Shown piece after piece: positions 26,405-37,316 of a stretch of DNA of 64,000 nucleotides. The position numbers and the translations under genes were made by a program. Below the pieces are notes generated by a model. It ran no database searches. It had not been told where the DNA came from and saw only the letters and a program-made list of their open reading frames with translations. This DNA comes from Geomonas sp. Red32 (GTDB taxonomy: Bacteria; Desulfobacterota; Desulfuromonadia; Geobacterales; Geobacteraceae), in contig NZ_JAKLOY010000001.1 of the NCBI RefSeq assembly GCF_023652955.1, positions 496,001-560,000 of the forward strand, read 5' to 3'. The stretch's first letter is position 1. The number at the start of each line of letters is the position of its first letter.

Positions 26405-26521
26405 ATGGTTTAGGCATAACTTTCATTATAATTATAACCTTCGGCATAATTCCCTATTTAGCTGTTTTTGCTACTCATTAACACCCACCCGGCCGTCCCG
26501 GGCAGCGGAGCGGTTATAACC
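26405..26521. promoter_or_regulatory. Operator-like dyads upstream of the first dicarboxylate carrier
   Basis: GGTTATAACC at 26512-26521 is a perfect 10-base palindrome. A related TTATAACC half-site lies at 26432-26439 and GGTTTAGGCATAAC at 26407-26420. They share the GGTTAT/ATAACC half-site with the palindromes upstream of the second carrier and sit about 100-200 bp before a sigma-54 promoter, the usual place for enhancer sites. Confidence 0.5.
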
Positions 26522-26594
26522 TTTCACGATCCCGCCTCCCTCCTTTATCCCATTTTGTATACGGTTTTCGGGACGTTACCCACTTCGGCATCCT

Positions 26595-26610
26595 TGGTAC
26601 ATGGCTTGCC
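26595..26610 (+). promoter_or_regulatory. Sigma-54 promoter of the first dicarboxylate carrier
   Basis: TGGTACATGGCTTGCC has GG and GC at the required 10-base spacing of the -24/-12 elements. The predicted start is near 26621. Confidence 0.6.
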
Positions 26611-26702
26611 ACCTTCTCTTGGCCCTTGAGCAACCTTTCGGCCCCATGGCGATAACCGCCGGCCGCGTCAAGGGAATTACATGGATCGTGAAGGAGGAAG
26701 TG

Positions 26703-28070
26703 ATGTCGAGCAGCATCGGTGTGGTGCAAGCAGGTTCAATCAGCAAGAAACGCGCGTTCTTTGGCTCCCTGCTGTTCAGGGTGAGCGTCGGTATGGTCAT
26801 CGGCGTCCTGATCGGCTACCTGGCTCCGGAGAGCGCCAAGGCACTCAGGCCGCTCGGCACCGGCTTCATAAAGATGATCCGCTTCGTCATCGCCCCCATC
26901 GTCTTCGGAACGGTGGTGGTCGGCATCGCCAAGATGGGTGACATGAAGAAAGTCGGCCGGGTCGGCGTCAAGGCCCTCCTGTACTTCGAATTACTCACCA
27001 CCTTCGCCATGCTCATCGGCCTGGCCATGGTCAACTGGCTCCAGCCGGGCACCGGCATCAACGCCGACCCCAAAACCCTCGATGTCGGCCAGATCGCTAA
27101 GTTCACCGAGGGGGCCAAGCACCTGAGCACCTCCGACTTCCTCATGAACATCATCCCGGAGACGGTCTTCGACGCCTTCACCAAGGGCGACATCCTGCAG
27201 GTCCTCTTCTTTGCCGTCCTCTTCGGCGCCGCCATGGCGGCCCTCGGCGAGAAAGGGAAGCGGGTGGTCGAGCTGATCGACGATGTCACCCAGGGCTTCT
27301 TCAAATGCATCCACTACATCATGCAGCTCGCCCCGATCGGCGCCGGCGCCGCCATCGCCTTCGCGGTGGCCAAGTTCGGCACCAGCACCCTCTCCGGCCT
27401 CGGTGAGCTCCTGCTCGGCGTCTGGGGGACCGCCCTCCTCTTCGTGGTGATAATCCTCGGCATCGTCAGCAAGCTGGCCGGCTTCAGCCTCTGGAGACTC
27501 TTCAAGTACATAAGCGAAGAGTTCTTCATCGTAATGGGGACCTCCTCTTCGGAGACCGTGCTGCCGCGCCTGATGACGAAGCTGGAGAACCTCGGCATCG
27601 AGTCCGGAGTCGTCGGGCTGGTGATCCCGACCGGGTACTCCTTCAACTTGGACGGCACCTCCATCTATCTCACCATGGCAGCGGTCTTCATCGCCCAGGC
27701 TTTCAACATCAAGCTCAGCATCGGCGAGCAGCTGACCATCCTGCTGGTGCTCCTTTTGACCTCCAAAGGGGCCGCCGCGGTTGCCGGTGGCGGCTTTATC
27801 TGCCTGGCCGCCACGCTCTCCTCTCTGCACACCCTGCCGGTCTCCGGCCTGGTTCTCCTCCTCGGTGTCGACTGGTTCATGGCTACCTGCCGGGCCCTCA
27901 CCAACATGATCGGCAACGCGGTGGCCTGCGTGGTGGTCGCCAAGTGGGAAAAATCGGTGGACAACGACAGATTACGGGCGGTCCTCGCCGGGCAGTACAT
28001 TGCTCCAGCTGCAGCAATCGAGGAGGACGACGACGATACCGAGGGAATAGCATCCCCTACCCCGGCCTGA
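26703..28070 (+). CDS. Dicarboxylate/amino acid:cation symporter (DAACS family)
   Basis: The start is the ATG at 26703, after AAGGAGGAAG. 455 residues with eight or more TM segments and two re-entrant loops, as in DctA/GltP/GltPh. The serine-rich loop is GTSSSETVLPR and the cation/substrate motif is [15 protein letters not shown]. It takes up C4-dicarboxylates or acidic amino acids with protons or sodium. The second copy downstream is about 60% alike by eye, so the pair arose by duplication. The sigma-54 promoter implies control by an activator sensing carbon supply. Confidence 0.92.
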   Translation: MSSSIGVVQAGSISKKRAFFGSLLFRVSVGMVIGVLIGYLAPESAKALRPLGTGFIKMIRFVIAPIVFGTVVVGIAKMGDMKKVGRVGVKALLYFELLTTFAMLIGLAMVNWLQPGTGINADPKTLDVGQIAKFTEGAKHLSTSDFLMNIIPETVFDAFTKGDILQVLFFAVLFGAAMAALGEKGKRVVELIDDVTQGFFKCIHYIMQLAPIGAGAAIAFAVAKFGTSTLSGLGELLLGVWGTALLFVVIILGIVSKLAGFSLWRLFKYISEEFFIVMGTSSSETVLPRLMTKLENLGIESGVVGLVIPTGYSFNLDGTSIYLTMAAVFIAQAFNIKLSIGEQLTILLVLLLTSKGAAAVAGGGFICLAATLSSLHTLPVSGLVLLLGVDWFMATCRALTNMIGNAVACVVVAKWEKSVDNDRLRAVLAGQYIAPAAAIEEDDDDTEGIASPTPA

Positions 28071-28100
28071 TCTACTCGCTGCCATGTAATACCATCGTCA

Positions 28101-28130
28101 AGGGCGCCCGAAACGGCGCCCTTTCTTTTT
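28101..28130 (+). terminator. Terminator after first carrier
   Basis: Perfect arms AGGGCGCC and GGCGCCCT with a 6-base loop, followed by TTCTTTTT. Confidence 0.85.
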
Positions 28131-28175
28131 GCCCACGCTTGAACGATCCCCCCATCCTCTCCTCACACGTATCTA

Positions 28176-28227
28176 TACCCTCGCTCCTTTGGGGGGAGAG
28201 TGTGGCCGAAGGCCGGGTGAGGGTAGA
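28176..28227. repeat. Type-A repeat variant
   Basis: TACCCTCGCTCCTTTGGGGG with the block GTGGCCGAAGGCCGGGTGAG, shared with 11626-11677. Confidence 0.65.
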
Positions 28228-28299
28228 TTTTACAGCTGAGAAATAAACCGGCGTCTTGTGCTTCCCTGCCCCCAAAGCACCCCTTCCGGCCCAATGGCT

Positions 28300-28331
28300 A
28301 TAACCAGGGTTATAACGATAACCATGGTTAT
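28300..28331. promoter_or_regulatory. Paired 14-bp palindromes upstream of the second carrier
   Basis: ATAACCAGGGTTAT (28300-28313) and ATAACCATGGTTAT (28318-28331) are both perfect palindromes 18 bp apart centre to centre, so near two helical turns. A single GGTTATACC half-site follows at 28396. They lie about 180-210 bp before the sigma-54 start and look like enhancer sites for a dimeric activator. Confidence 0.6.
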
Positions 28332-28482
28332 AGACGCCATATACTCCATATTTACCCATCATCTGCATATGCTCCCCCTACCAGCCACTTAACGCAGGTT
28401 ATACCCATTCGGCCCCATCCATGCGGGGCACTGTATACGGCAACGCCCTGCCCTCCCCGCATCACCTGCCGCCGCCTCCCCT

Positions 28483-28498
28483 TGGTATGTTAGTTGCT
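28483..28498 (+). promoter_or_regulatory. Sigma-54 promoter of the second dicarboxylate carrier
   Basis: TGGTATGTTAGTTGCT matches the -24 (TGG) and -12 (TTGCT) elements at exact spacing. The predicted start is near 28509. Confidence 0.7.
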
Positions 28499-28604
28499 AA
28501 CATTGTTCTAAATATTAAAACGGCCGGGAGCTATGGCCGGCATCATCACGCTGATCCGGTGACGTTATTGCTGTCGCTAACCATACGCTGAAAAGGAGAT
28601 CACC

Positions 28605-29915
28605 ATGAAAGGTAAGAAGTTTTATCAGCATCTGTACGTGCAGGTACTGACTGCCATTGCAATCGGCGTCGCCTTGGGGAATTTCTACCCCGAGGCCGGG
28701 GTCGCCATGAAGCCGCTCGGCGAGGCCTTCATCAAGCTGATCAAGATGATCATCACCCCGGTCATCTTCTGCACCGTGGTAACCGGGATCGCCGGCATGG
28801 ACGACATGAAGAAGGTCGGGCGCGTCGGCGCCAAGGCCCTTCTCTACTTCGAAATCGTCTCCTCGCTGGCCCTCGCCATCGGTCTTTCGGTGGTCACCTT
28901 CCTGCAGCCGGGGGTCGGCTTCAACGCCGACGTGAGCAAGATCGACACCAAGGCGCTGGCCACCATCACCACCCAGGCCAAATCCACCAACACCGTGGAA
29001 TTCCTGATGAACATCATCCCCTCCTCGGTGGTGGACGCTTTCGCCAAGGGTGACATCCTCCAGGTGCTCCTCTTCGCGCTCCTCTTCGGCTTCGCCCTCT
29101 CCGCCATGGGCGAGAAAGGGAAGCCCGTTTACCAGTTCATCGACCGGACCGCCCACGCCTTCTTCGGGGTGGTCAACTACATCATGAAAGCCGCCCCGAT
29201 CGGCGCCTTCGGTGCCATGGCCTTCACCATCGGCAAGTTCGGCGTCGGCTCCCTCTCCAAGCTCGGGGCCTTCATGGGGTGCTTCTACCTCACCTGCCTC
29301 CTGTTCATCTTCGTGGTGCTCGGGATCATCGCCAGGATCTGCGGCTTCAACATCTTCAAGTTCATCGCCTACATCAAGGAAGAGCTCCTCATCGTGCTCG
29401 GCACCTCCTCCTCCGAATCGGCACTGCCCCGCATGATGGCCAAGCTCGAGAACCTCGGCTGCACCAAGTCGGTGGTAGGCCTCGTCATCCCGACCGGCTA
29501 CTCCTTCAACCTGGACGGTACCTCCATCTACCTGACCATGGCCGCCGTCTTCGTGGCCCAGGCCACCAACACCCACCTCACCGTTACCCAGACCGTCACC
29601 ATCCTGGCCGTGCTGATGCTGACCTCCAAAGGGGCCGCCGGCGTGACCGGTAGCGGCTTCGTCACCCTGGCCGCCACCTTCACCGCCATCCCGAGCATTC
29701 CGGTCGCCGGCCTTGCCCTCATCCTCGGCATCGACCGCTTCATGTCCGAGGCCCGCGCCCTGACCAACCTGGTCGGCAACGGGGTCGCCACCGTGGTGGT
29801 CTCCCGCTGGGAGAAAGAGCTCGACATGGACCGTATGAAGGCCTGCCTGAACGGCAAGCTTACGGCCGAGGTTGCCGAACCCGTCGTCGGACTGGAGCCG
29901 CAGGAAGAATACTGA
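28605..29915 (+). CDS. Dicarboxylate/amino acid:cation symporter (DAACS family), second copy
   Basis: ATG 28605 follows AAAAGGAGA. 436 residues with the family motifs [11 protein letters not shown] and [15 protein letters not shown], and the same hydrophobic profile as the upstream carrier but a shorter N- and C-terminus. It imports C4-dicarboxylates or acidic amino acids. It has its own sigma-54 promoter, operator-like palindromes and terminator, so it is controlled separately from but probably by the same activator as the first copy. Position next to sucCD fits succinate/fumarate metabolism. Confidence 0.92.
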   Translation: MKGKKFYQHLYVQVLTAIAIGVALGNFYPEAGVAMKPLGEAFIKLIKMIITPVIFCTVVTGIAGMDDMKKVGRVGAKALLYFEIVSSLALAIGLSVVTFLQPGVGFNADVSKIDTKALATITTQAKSTNTVEFLMNIIPSSVVDAFAKGDILQVLLFALLFGFALSAMGEKGKPVYQFIDRTAHAFFGVVNYIMKAAPIGAFGAMAFTIGKFGVGSLSKLGAFMGCFYLTCLLFIFVVLGIIARICGFNIFKFIAYIKEELLIVLGTSSSESALPRMMAKLENLGCTKSVVGLVIPTGYSFNLDGTSIYLTMAAVFVAQATNTHLTVTQTVTILAVLMLTSKGAAGVTGSGFVTLAATFTAIPSIPVAGLALILGIDRFMSEARALTNLVGNGVATVVVSRWEKELDMDRMKACLNGKLTAEVAEPVVGLEPQEEY

Positions 29916-29940
29916 TCCCGTACCGCGGGAATGCAGTGAA

Positions 29941-29976
29941 AGGGGCGTCACGGGAAACCGTGACGCCCCTTTTTTG
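29941..29976 (+). terminator. Strong terminator after second carrier
   Basis: Perfect 13-base arms (AGGGGCGTCACGG and its complement), GAAA loop, then TTTTTT. Confidence 0.92.
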
Positions 29977-30009
29977 TGTTCTATTCCGGCGCGCACTTTC
30001 TCCCGTTTG

Positions 30010-30020
30010 GAACAATGTTC
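30010..30020. promoter_or_regulatory. GAACA-A-TGTTC dyad upstream of sucC
   Basis: An 11-base palindrome. A near copy (AACATTGTTC) overlaps the start region of the second carrier at 28501-28510. Could be a shared regulator site. Confidence 0.3.
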
Positions 30021-30136
30021 TCTTTTTATGTTTTAAAATGGCTTAAACATGCACGGCAACCCCCGCCAAAGCCCGCCTCCAATAAAACATCACAAAAGAA
30101 AATATCGCCAAAAACCATCAGACAACCTAAAATTAC

Positions 30137-30165
30137 TTGATACTACACGTTTTTTGCTGTATACG
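30137..30165 (+). promoter_or_regulatory. Sigma-70-type promoter of sucCD
   Basis: TTGATA, 17 bases, TATACG. The remaining 312-bp gap between 29915 and 30228 holds the terminator and the dyad at 30010. Confidence 0.5.
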
Positions 30166-30227
30166 TCACTTTCAAACAAGCGTTCTCTCATTATTGTCGA
30201 CGATTTGATGATCACCAGGAGGGGGAG

Positions 30228-31397
<1,170 letters not shown>

Positions 31398-31407
31398 GAG
31401 GGGGACC

Positions 31408-32283
31408 ATGAGCATCCTGATCGACAAGAACACCAGAGTCATCACCCAGGGGATCACCGGCGCCACCGGCCTCTTCCACGCCCAGGGAGCCCGCGAGTAC
31501 GGTACCAGTATGGTGGGAGGTGTCACCCCGGGCAAAGGGGGAACCACCATCGACGGCTTCCCGGTCTTCGACACGGTGACCGACGCCGTAGCCGCCACCG
31601 GCGCCACCGCCTCCGTCATCTACGTACCGCCACCGTTCGCTGCCGATTCCATCATGGAAGCGGTGGATGCCGGAATCGAGCTCGTCTGCTGCATCACCGA
31701 GGGGATCCCGGTCCTCGACATGGTCAAGGTCAAGCAGTACCTGAAAGGAAGAAATACCCGCCTGGTGGGGCCGAACTGCCCCGGCGTGATCACCCCCGGC
31801 CAGTGTAAGATCGGCATCATGCCCGGCTACATCCACAAGCCGGGCAAGGTCGGCGTGGTCTCCCGTTCCGGCACCCTCACCTACGAGGCGGTCTGGCAGC
31901 TCACCAACGTGGGGCTCGGCCAGTCCACCTGCGTCGGGATCGGCGGCGACCCGGTCAACGGCACCAGCCACATCGACTGCCTGAGGCTCTTCGAGGAGGA
32001 CCCGGATACCGAAGCGGTCATCATGATCGGCGAGATCGGGGGGAACGCCGAGGAGGAAGCCGCCCGGTTCGTGAAGGAGCATATGAAGAAGCCGGTGGCG
32101 GCTTACATCGCAGGGGTCACCGCCCCCCCGGGAAAGAGGATGGGGCATGCGGGCGCCATCATCTCCGGCGGCAAGGGGACCGCTACCGAGAAGGTGGCGG
32201 TGCTCAAGGAATGCGGCATCAGCGTGGCCGCCACCCCGGCCGAAATGGCCGAGGCGCTGTTGAAGGTGTACCGGCCGAGTTGA
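31408..32283 (+). CDS. sucD: Succinyl-CoA synthetase alpha subunit
   Basis: 291 residues. The N-terminal CoA-binding Rossmann domain contains [13 protein letters not shown] and TPGKGG. The active-site histidine lies in the GHAGAI block near residue 248, which is phosphorylated during catalysis. [10 protein letters not shown] is also conserved. GGAGGGGGAC precedes the ATG. It forms the enzyme with the adjacent SucC, and two type-A repeats follow the stop codon. Confidence 0.97.
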   Translation: MSILIDKNTRVITQGITGATGLFHAQGAREYGTSMVGGVTPGKGGTTIDGFPVFDTVTDAVAATGATASVIYVPPPFAADSIMEAVDAGIELVCCITEGIPVLDMVKVKQYLKGRNTRLVGPNCPGVITPGQCKIGIMPGYIHKPGKVGVVSRSGTLTYEAVWQLTNVGLGQSTCVGIGGDPVNGTSHIDCLRLFEEDPDTEAVIMIGEIGGNAEEEAARFVKEHMKKPVAAYIAGVTAPPGKRMGHAGAIISGGKGTATEKVAVLKECGISVAATPAEMAEALLKVYRPS

Positions 32284-32293
32284 GGGCGTCCCC

Positions 32294-32378
32294 CCATCCT
32301 CACGCCGTCCCTCCCCTTGAAGGGAGGGAACCATCGCCCCTCCCCCTCCCCTTGAGGGAGGGGGCCAGGGGGTGGGGA
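32294..32378. repeat. Two adjacent type-A repeats
   Basis: CCCTCCCCTTGAAGGGAGGG and CCCTCCCCTTGAGGGAGGGG, 20 bp apart, the second with the GCCAGGGGGTGGGG tail. Confidence 0.75.
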
Positions 32379-32678
32379 CGCTTGCCACAAGGGACGGATA
32401 CGCCGTCGGAAATTTAAAACAACGAGGGCCAGGAAAAGCGGGGCTTAGCGGGCGTGGGCGTCTCAGACACAGGTGAACCTGGGTGGCAGGTCGCTGTTTT
32501 ATCGCGCATTTAGCGCAGTGCGCAGATTTTCACCTGTCGCTCCAATTAACTTGATCTATCTTGAGTTTTAAAGTATACATTTTTTTAAAACAAGTTCCTG
32601 TTCATCCTGTATACTCAAAAAGTTGTACGGGGCGGATTTTGACAACGGCGGTCAGAGTGCCAGCAGAGAGCTTATCGA

Positions 32679-32834
32679 ATGGCTAAAAGCAAAAAGCATC
32701 CTCGATACAATGTGGTATCCGTCCGCGTCAGTGACGAGGAACGGCAGATGCTCGAAAAACTTTCCGCTGAGGAAAACAAGAAGGTCTCCGAACTGATCCG
32801 GGAGGCCCTGCAGACCATGGCGCCTCCTAAGTAG
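32679..32834 (+). CDS. 51-residue ribbon-helix-helix protein
   Basis: The open frame from ATG 32679 to TAG 32832 encodes a basic N-terminus, a beta-strand (NVVSVRVSDEE) and two helices (RQMLEKLSAEEN, KVSELIREALQTM), the pattern of CopG/Arc/MetJ DNA-binding dimers. These are usually autoregulators or antitoxins, but no toxin-like partner is adjacent. The ribosome site is weak (GAGAG). TATACT at 32615 may be its -10 element. The 395-bp gap upstream otherwise holds only type-A repeats and AT-rich sequence. Confidence 0.7.
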   Translation: MAKSKKHPRYNVVSVRVSDEERQMLEKLSAEENKKVSELIREALQTMAPPK

Positions 32835-32870
32835 CAGCCTGCCCGTCCAAGCGGTAGCCAATCCACCCCC

Positions 32871-33035
32871 ACTCCCTCTTCCCCACTCCCTCTTCGCCAC
32901 TCCCTCTTCGCCACTCCCTCTTCGCCACTCCGTCTTCGCCACTCCGTCTTCGCCACTCCGTCTTCGCCACTCCGTCTTCGCCACTCCGTCTTCACCACTC
33001 CGTCTTCACCACTCCGTCTTCACCACTCCCGCACT
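32871..33035. repeat. 14-bp minisatellite, 11 full units
   Basis: Units begin at 32871 and repeat every 14 bases to 33011, with a decayed twelfth at 33025. The unit is ACTCC(C/G)TCTTC(G/C/A)CC. Early copies have C, later ones G at position six, and the last three have A near the end, showing stepwise spread of variants. The period is not a multiple of three, so it is not coding. Confidence 0.95.
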
Positions 33036-33126
33036 TTTCCTCCAACGACCTCTCCCAAGCCAATCACAGGTAACACACCACTTTACCTCGGGTTTTCTCC
33101 TACCTTGCATGAGTCAACTTTTGTCC

Positions 33127-33153
33127 TTAAGTTCATTGAAATCCTGTCGATCA
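33127..33153 (+). promoter_or_regulatory. Sigma-28 (FliA) promoter of the CZB chemoreceptor
   Basis: TTAAGTTC, 11 bases, GTCGATCA, matching TAAAGTTT-N11-GCCGATAA at six of eight in each half, 32 bp before the start codon. Confidence 0.6.
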
Positions 33154-33184
33154 GTAAGGCGGCAACAACTGACGTGGAGGTAGC

Positions 33185-35191
33185 ATGAAAGATTTAAGGA
33201 TCGGGACCAAACTCGCCATGGGCTTCGGGTTCATGGTGTTCCTCCTCATGATCATCGCCCTGCTGGGACTGTACCGGATGTCACAGGTCCAGGAGCAGGT
33301 GGACCACGTGGTGAAGAGTAACTTCGTCAAGCTGAACACCTCCCTGGAGGCGTACGAAGCGATTCAAAACGTCACCGGCACCGTGAACAGGATCACCATC
33401 CTCGAGGACGCGGCCGCCCGCGAAGCCGAGCGCGCGAAGCTCGACGGCTACCGGGGGATCTACCGGGAATGCATCGCCAAACTCGACGAGATGGAGAGCC
33501 TGCCGGAGGGGAAGGCGATCATCGGCCGGATGAAGAGCTCGACCAAGGAAGCGACCGAGGTCAACAACCGGGTGCTCGATCTCGCCATGCAGGGAAGATT
33601 GCCGCAGGCGCGCGAGATCCTGATCAAGGAGGCACCCAAGCGTAACCAGGAGATGCTGGAGAGCTTTGCCGCCATGCAGCAGTTCCAGAAACAACGGGTG
33701 GATTACCGGTACACCGAGGCGGTGACCCTTTACCATACGGCCAGGACGGGATTGCTGCTCTCCCTGGTATTTGCCGTCATCCTCGGCTCCTTCTCAGCGT
33801 TCATGGCCTCAAGGAGCATCACGAAGCCGCTGAAGAGCCTCATCGGGATGCTGCGCGGGATCGCCCAGGGGGAGGGAGACCTGACCCAGCGTCTGGAGGA
33901 GCATTCCAAGGACGAGCTCGGCCAGCTCGCCCACTGGTTCAACGTCTTCATGAAGGTGGTGCACGACATGGTGCAGACGGTGACCAGGGACGGGATCCAG
34001 GTGGTGATCGGTTCCGACCAGGTACACGCCGAGTCGGCGGCCATCACTGCCAGCGCCGAGCAATTGGCGGTCAGGGCGGCCTCGATCGCCACCGCCAGCG
34101 AAGAGATGTCCTGCACCTCGAGCGAGATCGCCCAAAGCTGCGGACAGGCGGCGCAGGCCGGCACCCAGGCCAACGAGATCGCCGCCAGCGGTGCGCGAGT
34201 GGTGCGGGAAACGGTGCAGGGCATGGACCGCATCGCGGAACGGGTACGGGCCGTGGCGGACTCGGTGGGACGGCTGGGGGAGAGATCGAAGGAGATCGGC
34301 GAGATCGTGGGAACCATCGAGGATATCGCCGACCAGACCAATCTTTTGGCCCTCAATGCGGCAATCGAGGCGGCGCGGGCCGGGGAGCAGGGGCGCGGCT
34401 TCGCGGTGGTGGCCGACGAGGTCAGGGCGCTGGCGGTCCGCACCACCAAGGCAACCAGCGAGATCGGCGCCATGATCCGCTCCATCCAGTCGGAAACCTC
34501 GGCCGCCGTCGAATCGATGGAATCGGGCGTGCGTGAAGTACACAAGGGGTCCGAGGACGCCGAGCGTTCGGGTGCCGCGCTGGACCTGATCATGGGACAG
34601 ATCGAGGCGGTGACCATGCAGGTAAGCCAGATCGCCACCGCCGCCGAAGAGCAGACGGCAACCACCAACGAGATCGCCGGCAACATTCAGCAGGTGACGG
34701 CTACCGCCGAGGTGGCCTCGGAAGGGTCGCGGGGGAGCATGGCGACCTCTCACCAACTGATGGAGCGGGCCAAGGAACTGATGGCGATGCTGGCCAAGTT
34801 CAAAGTGGAGGAGGACGTTTCCCTCTCCATCAACAAGGGGAAGGCAGCGCACCTCGTCTTCGTGGGCAACATCAAGGCGCACCTGGACGGCGCGAAAAGG
34901 GTCGACGCCGAGGCGCTCCCCACCCATCTCACCTGCGCCTTCGGAAAGTGGGCCCAGGGCACCGGACGGGAGCGCTGCACCCATTCCGGCCATTTCCGGC
35001 GCATCGACGGGCCGCACGCCCGGGTCCACGAGCTCGGCAAGCTGGCGATCCAGGCCTTCGACGCGGGAGACCGCAGAAAGGCGGAGGGGTACTGCGAGGA
35101 GATGGTGCAGCAGTCGCGGGAGCTGATCGGGATACTCGGGGAGCTGGAGAGGGAGTGCGGAAAAGAGACAGCCGCGAGGGCGCAAGGATGA
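33185..35191 (+). CDS. Methyl-accepting chemotaxis protein with C-terminal CZB zinc domain
   Basis: 668 residues. TM segments at about 12-34 and 183-203 frame a periplasmic four-helix-bundle sensor. HAMP (about 205-258) leads to the signalling hairpin with tip [20 protein letters not shown]. After residue 555 a chemoreceptor zinc-binding (CZB) domain follows: [25 protein letters not shown] with the zinc-ligating Cys, and [11 protein letters not shown] with two His. CZB domains sense zinc or hypochlorous acid oxidation of the bound Cys. GTGGAGG precedes the ATG. Regulation is probably by sigma-28. Confidence 0.93.
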   Translation: MKDLRIGTKLAMGFGFMVFLLMIIALLGLYRMSQVQEQVDHVVKSNFVKLNTSLEAYEAIQNVTGTVNRITILEDAAAREAERAKLDGYRGIYRECIAKLDEMESLPEGKAIIGRMKSSTKEATEVNNRVLDLAMQGRLPQAREILIKEAPKRNQEMLESFAAMQQFQKQRVDYRYTEAVTLYHTARTGLLLSLVFAVILGSFSAFMASRSITKPLKSLIGMLRGIAQGEGDLTQRLEEHSKDELGQLAHWFNVFMKVVHDMVQTVTRDGIQVVIGSDQVHAESAAITASAEQLAVRAASIATASEEMSCTSSEIAQSCGQAAQAGTQANEIAASGARVVRETVQGMDRIAERVRAVADSVGRLGERSKEIGEIVGTIEDIADQTNLLALNAAIEAARAGEQGRGFAVVADEVRALAVRTTKATSEIGAMIRSIQSETSAAVESMESGVREVHKGSEDAERSGAALDLIMGQIEAVTMQVSQIATAAEEQTATTNEIAGNIQQVTATAEVASEGSRGSMATSHQLMERAKELMAMLAKFKVEEDVSLSINKGKAAHLVFVGNIKAHLDGAKRVDAEALPTHLTCAFGKWAQGTGRERCTHSGHFRRIDGPHARVHELGKLAIQAFDAGDRRKAEGYCEEMVQQSRELIGILGELERECGKETAARAQG

Positions 35192-35203
35192 CGAAAACTG
35201 GCG

Positions 35204-35250
35204 TCACCCGGCCTTCGCCTCCCCCTCCCCCGAAGGGGCGAGGGGGCGAG
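35204..35250. repeat. Type-A palindromic intergenic repeat
   Basis: CCCGGCCTTCGCCTCCCCCT followed by CCCCCGAAGGGGCGAGGGGG. Confidence 0.65.
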
Positions 35251-35260
35251 AAGGTGTGGA

Positions 35261-36628
35261 TCAGTGGAAGATGATGCCGCTTTCGCCTTCCATGAGTAAC
35301 TGGAGGGAGAGGCGGTCCTGCTGGACCAGTAGATCGTTGAGTCTCAACGCGTTCAGCTTACCGGACAGGTAGACGTTGTCGGCCAGCTTTACCCTGTCCA
35401 GCGATTTTCCCGCCAGTTCGCGGGCCTGCTCCAGGCGCAGGGTCAGATCCATGGAGAGCTTCTCCTCGATGGTGCGCCTGAAGGTGCCGTGCAGCAGCCA
35501 GTCGGCGGACCGCACCAGGAGACTCTTGGTCTGCAGGTCGAAGTCGACGTCCTCCATCGCAAACCGGTTGGTCTCCGCCTTGAAAACCGGCCTCCCCGTC
35601 AGATAGAAGGTCCCCTCCACCGTTCCCGTCATCTCCACCTTGACCTGCAGGTGGTCTCCATTACCGCTGACGTCGATCGACTTCAGGATGACGCTCTTGC
35701 CGTCCTGGCCAAGCTCCTTGCCGATCAGCAGCGGACCAGCCGCCTTGGCGAGGTCGTGGTAAAAAAGGTCGGTGGCAAGAGAGATCTTGAAGGAACGGTC
35801 GCTCCCGCCGGCCAGCTTCAGCGGGGGGAGCGGAACCGGCCGTGCCGCCGCCGGACGGGGACCGACAACCACCCGGGCCAGGGAGGTAACCCCCACCGCC
35901 ACCTTCATCCGGTCCCTCTGCAGGGAGAGCGGATAGAGCACCACCTCCCGGGGAGCCATCACCAGCCATGCGCCGTAGCGGCTGTCGAGCAGCAGCGGCT
36001 GCTGGGCATCCGTCCAGACCTTCGCCACCTTTCCTTTCAGATCGAACTTCTCGTTCAACTTGGTAGTCGCCAGCTTGGAGAGGGTCCCCTGCAGCGGGCG
36101 CGTCATGTCGCTCACCAGGCTCTTGGGCTTCACCGAGAAGGGGCCCACCCGAAGCTCCTCCGGCAGGGCCTCGGAGAGCCCCAGGAAGCGGACCTCCGCC
36201 GTCACCTTCCAGTCCGGGGTCACCCGGGCTCCCACCTCGAACCTCAGCCTGATGGAGAGGGGCGGGGTCTGGATGATGCCGTAGCCGAGCGAGATACCGG
36301 CCGGGATGGTCACCTGGCAACGGTTATCGGCCAGGGTGACGGCGATGGGCCCCTTGCGGGTCACCGCGAAGGGAAGGTCGGTGGAGGTGGATCCCCGGTA
36401 AAGCTCGTGGGGGACCACCCGGTTCAGGGTGTCGGCCAGTTCGGCGGCCGACATCTCCACGCCGACGTTAACGGTGGAAGGGTCTTGCTTCACCTCCGTC
36501 CGGAACGCCTCCTGCCGCGGCATCTCGGCGGTCAGCCGCTGGGAAGGAGCGACACCGGCGCAGGCGGCCAGCATTGAAAGGACTAGGACAGGAATAACAG
36601 AGCGAAAAATCCGGATAACAGTCTGCAT
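35261..36628 (-). CDS. DUF4403 lipoprotein
   Basis: Signal peptide ending in lipobox LAACAG near residue 23, so lipid-anchored. 455 residues, the usual DUF4403 size. The domain is beta-rich with two similar halves, shown by IPAGISLGYGIIQTPP and the repeated SLxLxLRLEQARELA-like stretch. DUF4403 is related to the lipid-binding BPI/TULIP-like folds by general shape, but its role is unknown. It stands alone on the minus strand. The 188 bp upstream hold no clear promoter. Confidence 0.85.
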   Translation of the reverse strand: MQTVIRIFRSVIPVLVLSMLAACAGVAPSQRLTAEMPRQEAFRTEVKQDPSTVNVGVEMSAAELADTLNRVVPHELYRGSTSTDLPFAVTRKGPIAVTLADNRCQVTIPAGISLGYGIIQTPPLSIRLRFEVGARVTPDWKVTAEVRFLGLSEALPEELRVGPFSVKPKSLVSDMTRPLQGTLSKLATTKLNEKFDLKGKVAKVWTDAQQPLLLDSRYGAWLVMAPREVVLYPLSLQRDRMKVAVGVTSLARVVVGPRPAAARPVPLPPLKLAGGSDRSFKISLATDLFYHDLAKAAGPLLIGKELGQDGKSVILKSIDVSGNGDHLQVKVEMTGTVEGTFYLTGRPVFKAETNRFAMEDVDFDLQTKSLLVRSADWLLHGTFRRTIEEKLSMDLTLRLEQARELAGKSLDRVKLADNVYLSGKLNALRLNDLLVQQDRLSLQLLMEGESGIIFH

Positions 36629-36816
36629 GGGGCAGCCTCGTAGCTCAGCGCCTCCACCCCATACGTCAGTGGGACGGGTAGCACGGGCTGAGCGGGAAAA
36701 TTTGTCGTAAAGGAAAAGGGCAGTCGAGAGATCTCACAAGAACAGACGCTGGAGGGATGAGTGTAATGACTTGCGGGTGACAACTCAACCATTAAGTGGT
36801 CCGGGCTCCCCCTTCA

Positions 36817-37316
36817 TCAGGTATTCCCTCCCAGCTCCCTGATCCGCTCCTTCAATTCAACCATCCGCAGTTCCCGGCCGACGAAGAGTTTATTGAACTC
36901 TTCCAGCTCCCGGTTCTTTTGCTCCAGCTCGTCGCTCTTTGCCACCAGCTCTGCCGTGCGCTCCCGCACCAGTGTTTCCAGATGTTCGCGGTAGCGCTCC
37001 TGGCTGAGCAGGCCGGCAGAAGGAACTTCTCTATCGGTCAGGATGACTTGGCGATTGCGCCGTAGAGCCAGAAGTTATTCACCGGAACCGGCTTTTCTGA
37101 CTACCGCGGCGTACGCCGAACGCTCCTTCATGATAGTTTCGGCAGACTGCAGAATCTGCGAGCGGTCAAAGTTCCAGAGCGGAATGGCGAGAGAACCGTT
37201 CGCCTGTTCGGCGAGCACGACGGTAAGGGCACGCAACTGCGATCGCTCATGGGTACTGAACAGCGAATACCCCACCACACCCATGGCGGACAGAATGGTT
37301 ACGGTAATCGCCGTGC
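36817..37316 (-). pseudogene. Decayed sensor gene (truncated start, internal stop)
   Basis: The minus-strand frame reads through VTILSAMGVVGYSLFSTHER and NGSLAIPLWNFDRSQI, typical of a CHASE-like sensor start, to an internal TAA at 37077-37075. In the same frame it continues to a coiled coil (LVRERTAELVAKSDELEQ) and the ending FNKLFVGRELRMVELKERIR, a common end of Geobacter signalling proteins. Its first codons are missing where a type-A repeat begins at 37313, and the central domain is absent. It is therefore a deleted and interrupted remnant rather than a functional kinase. Confidence 0.75.

Noticed and set aside
32871..33035. CRISPR-like array
   Set aside because: Units are 14 bp with no spacers, so a minisatellite, not a CRISPR array.
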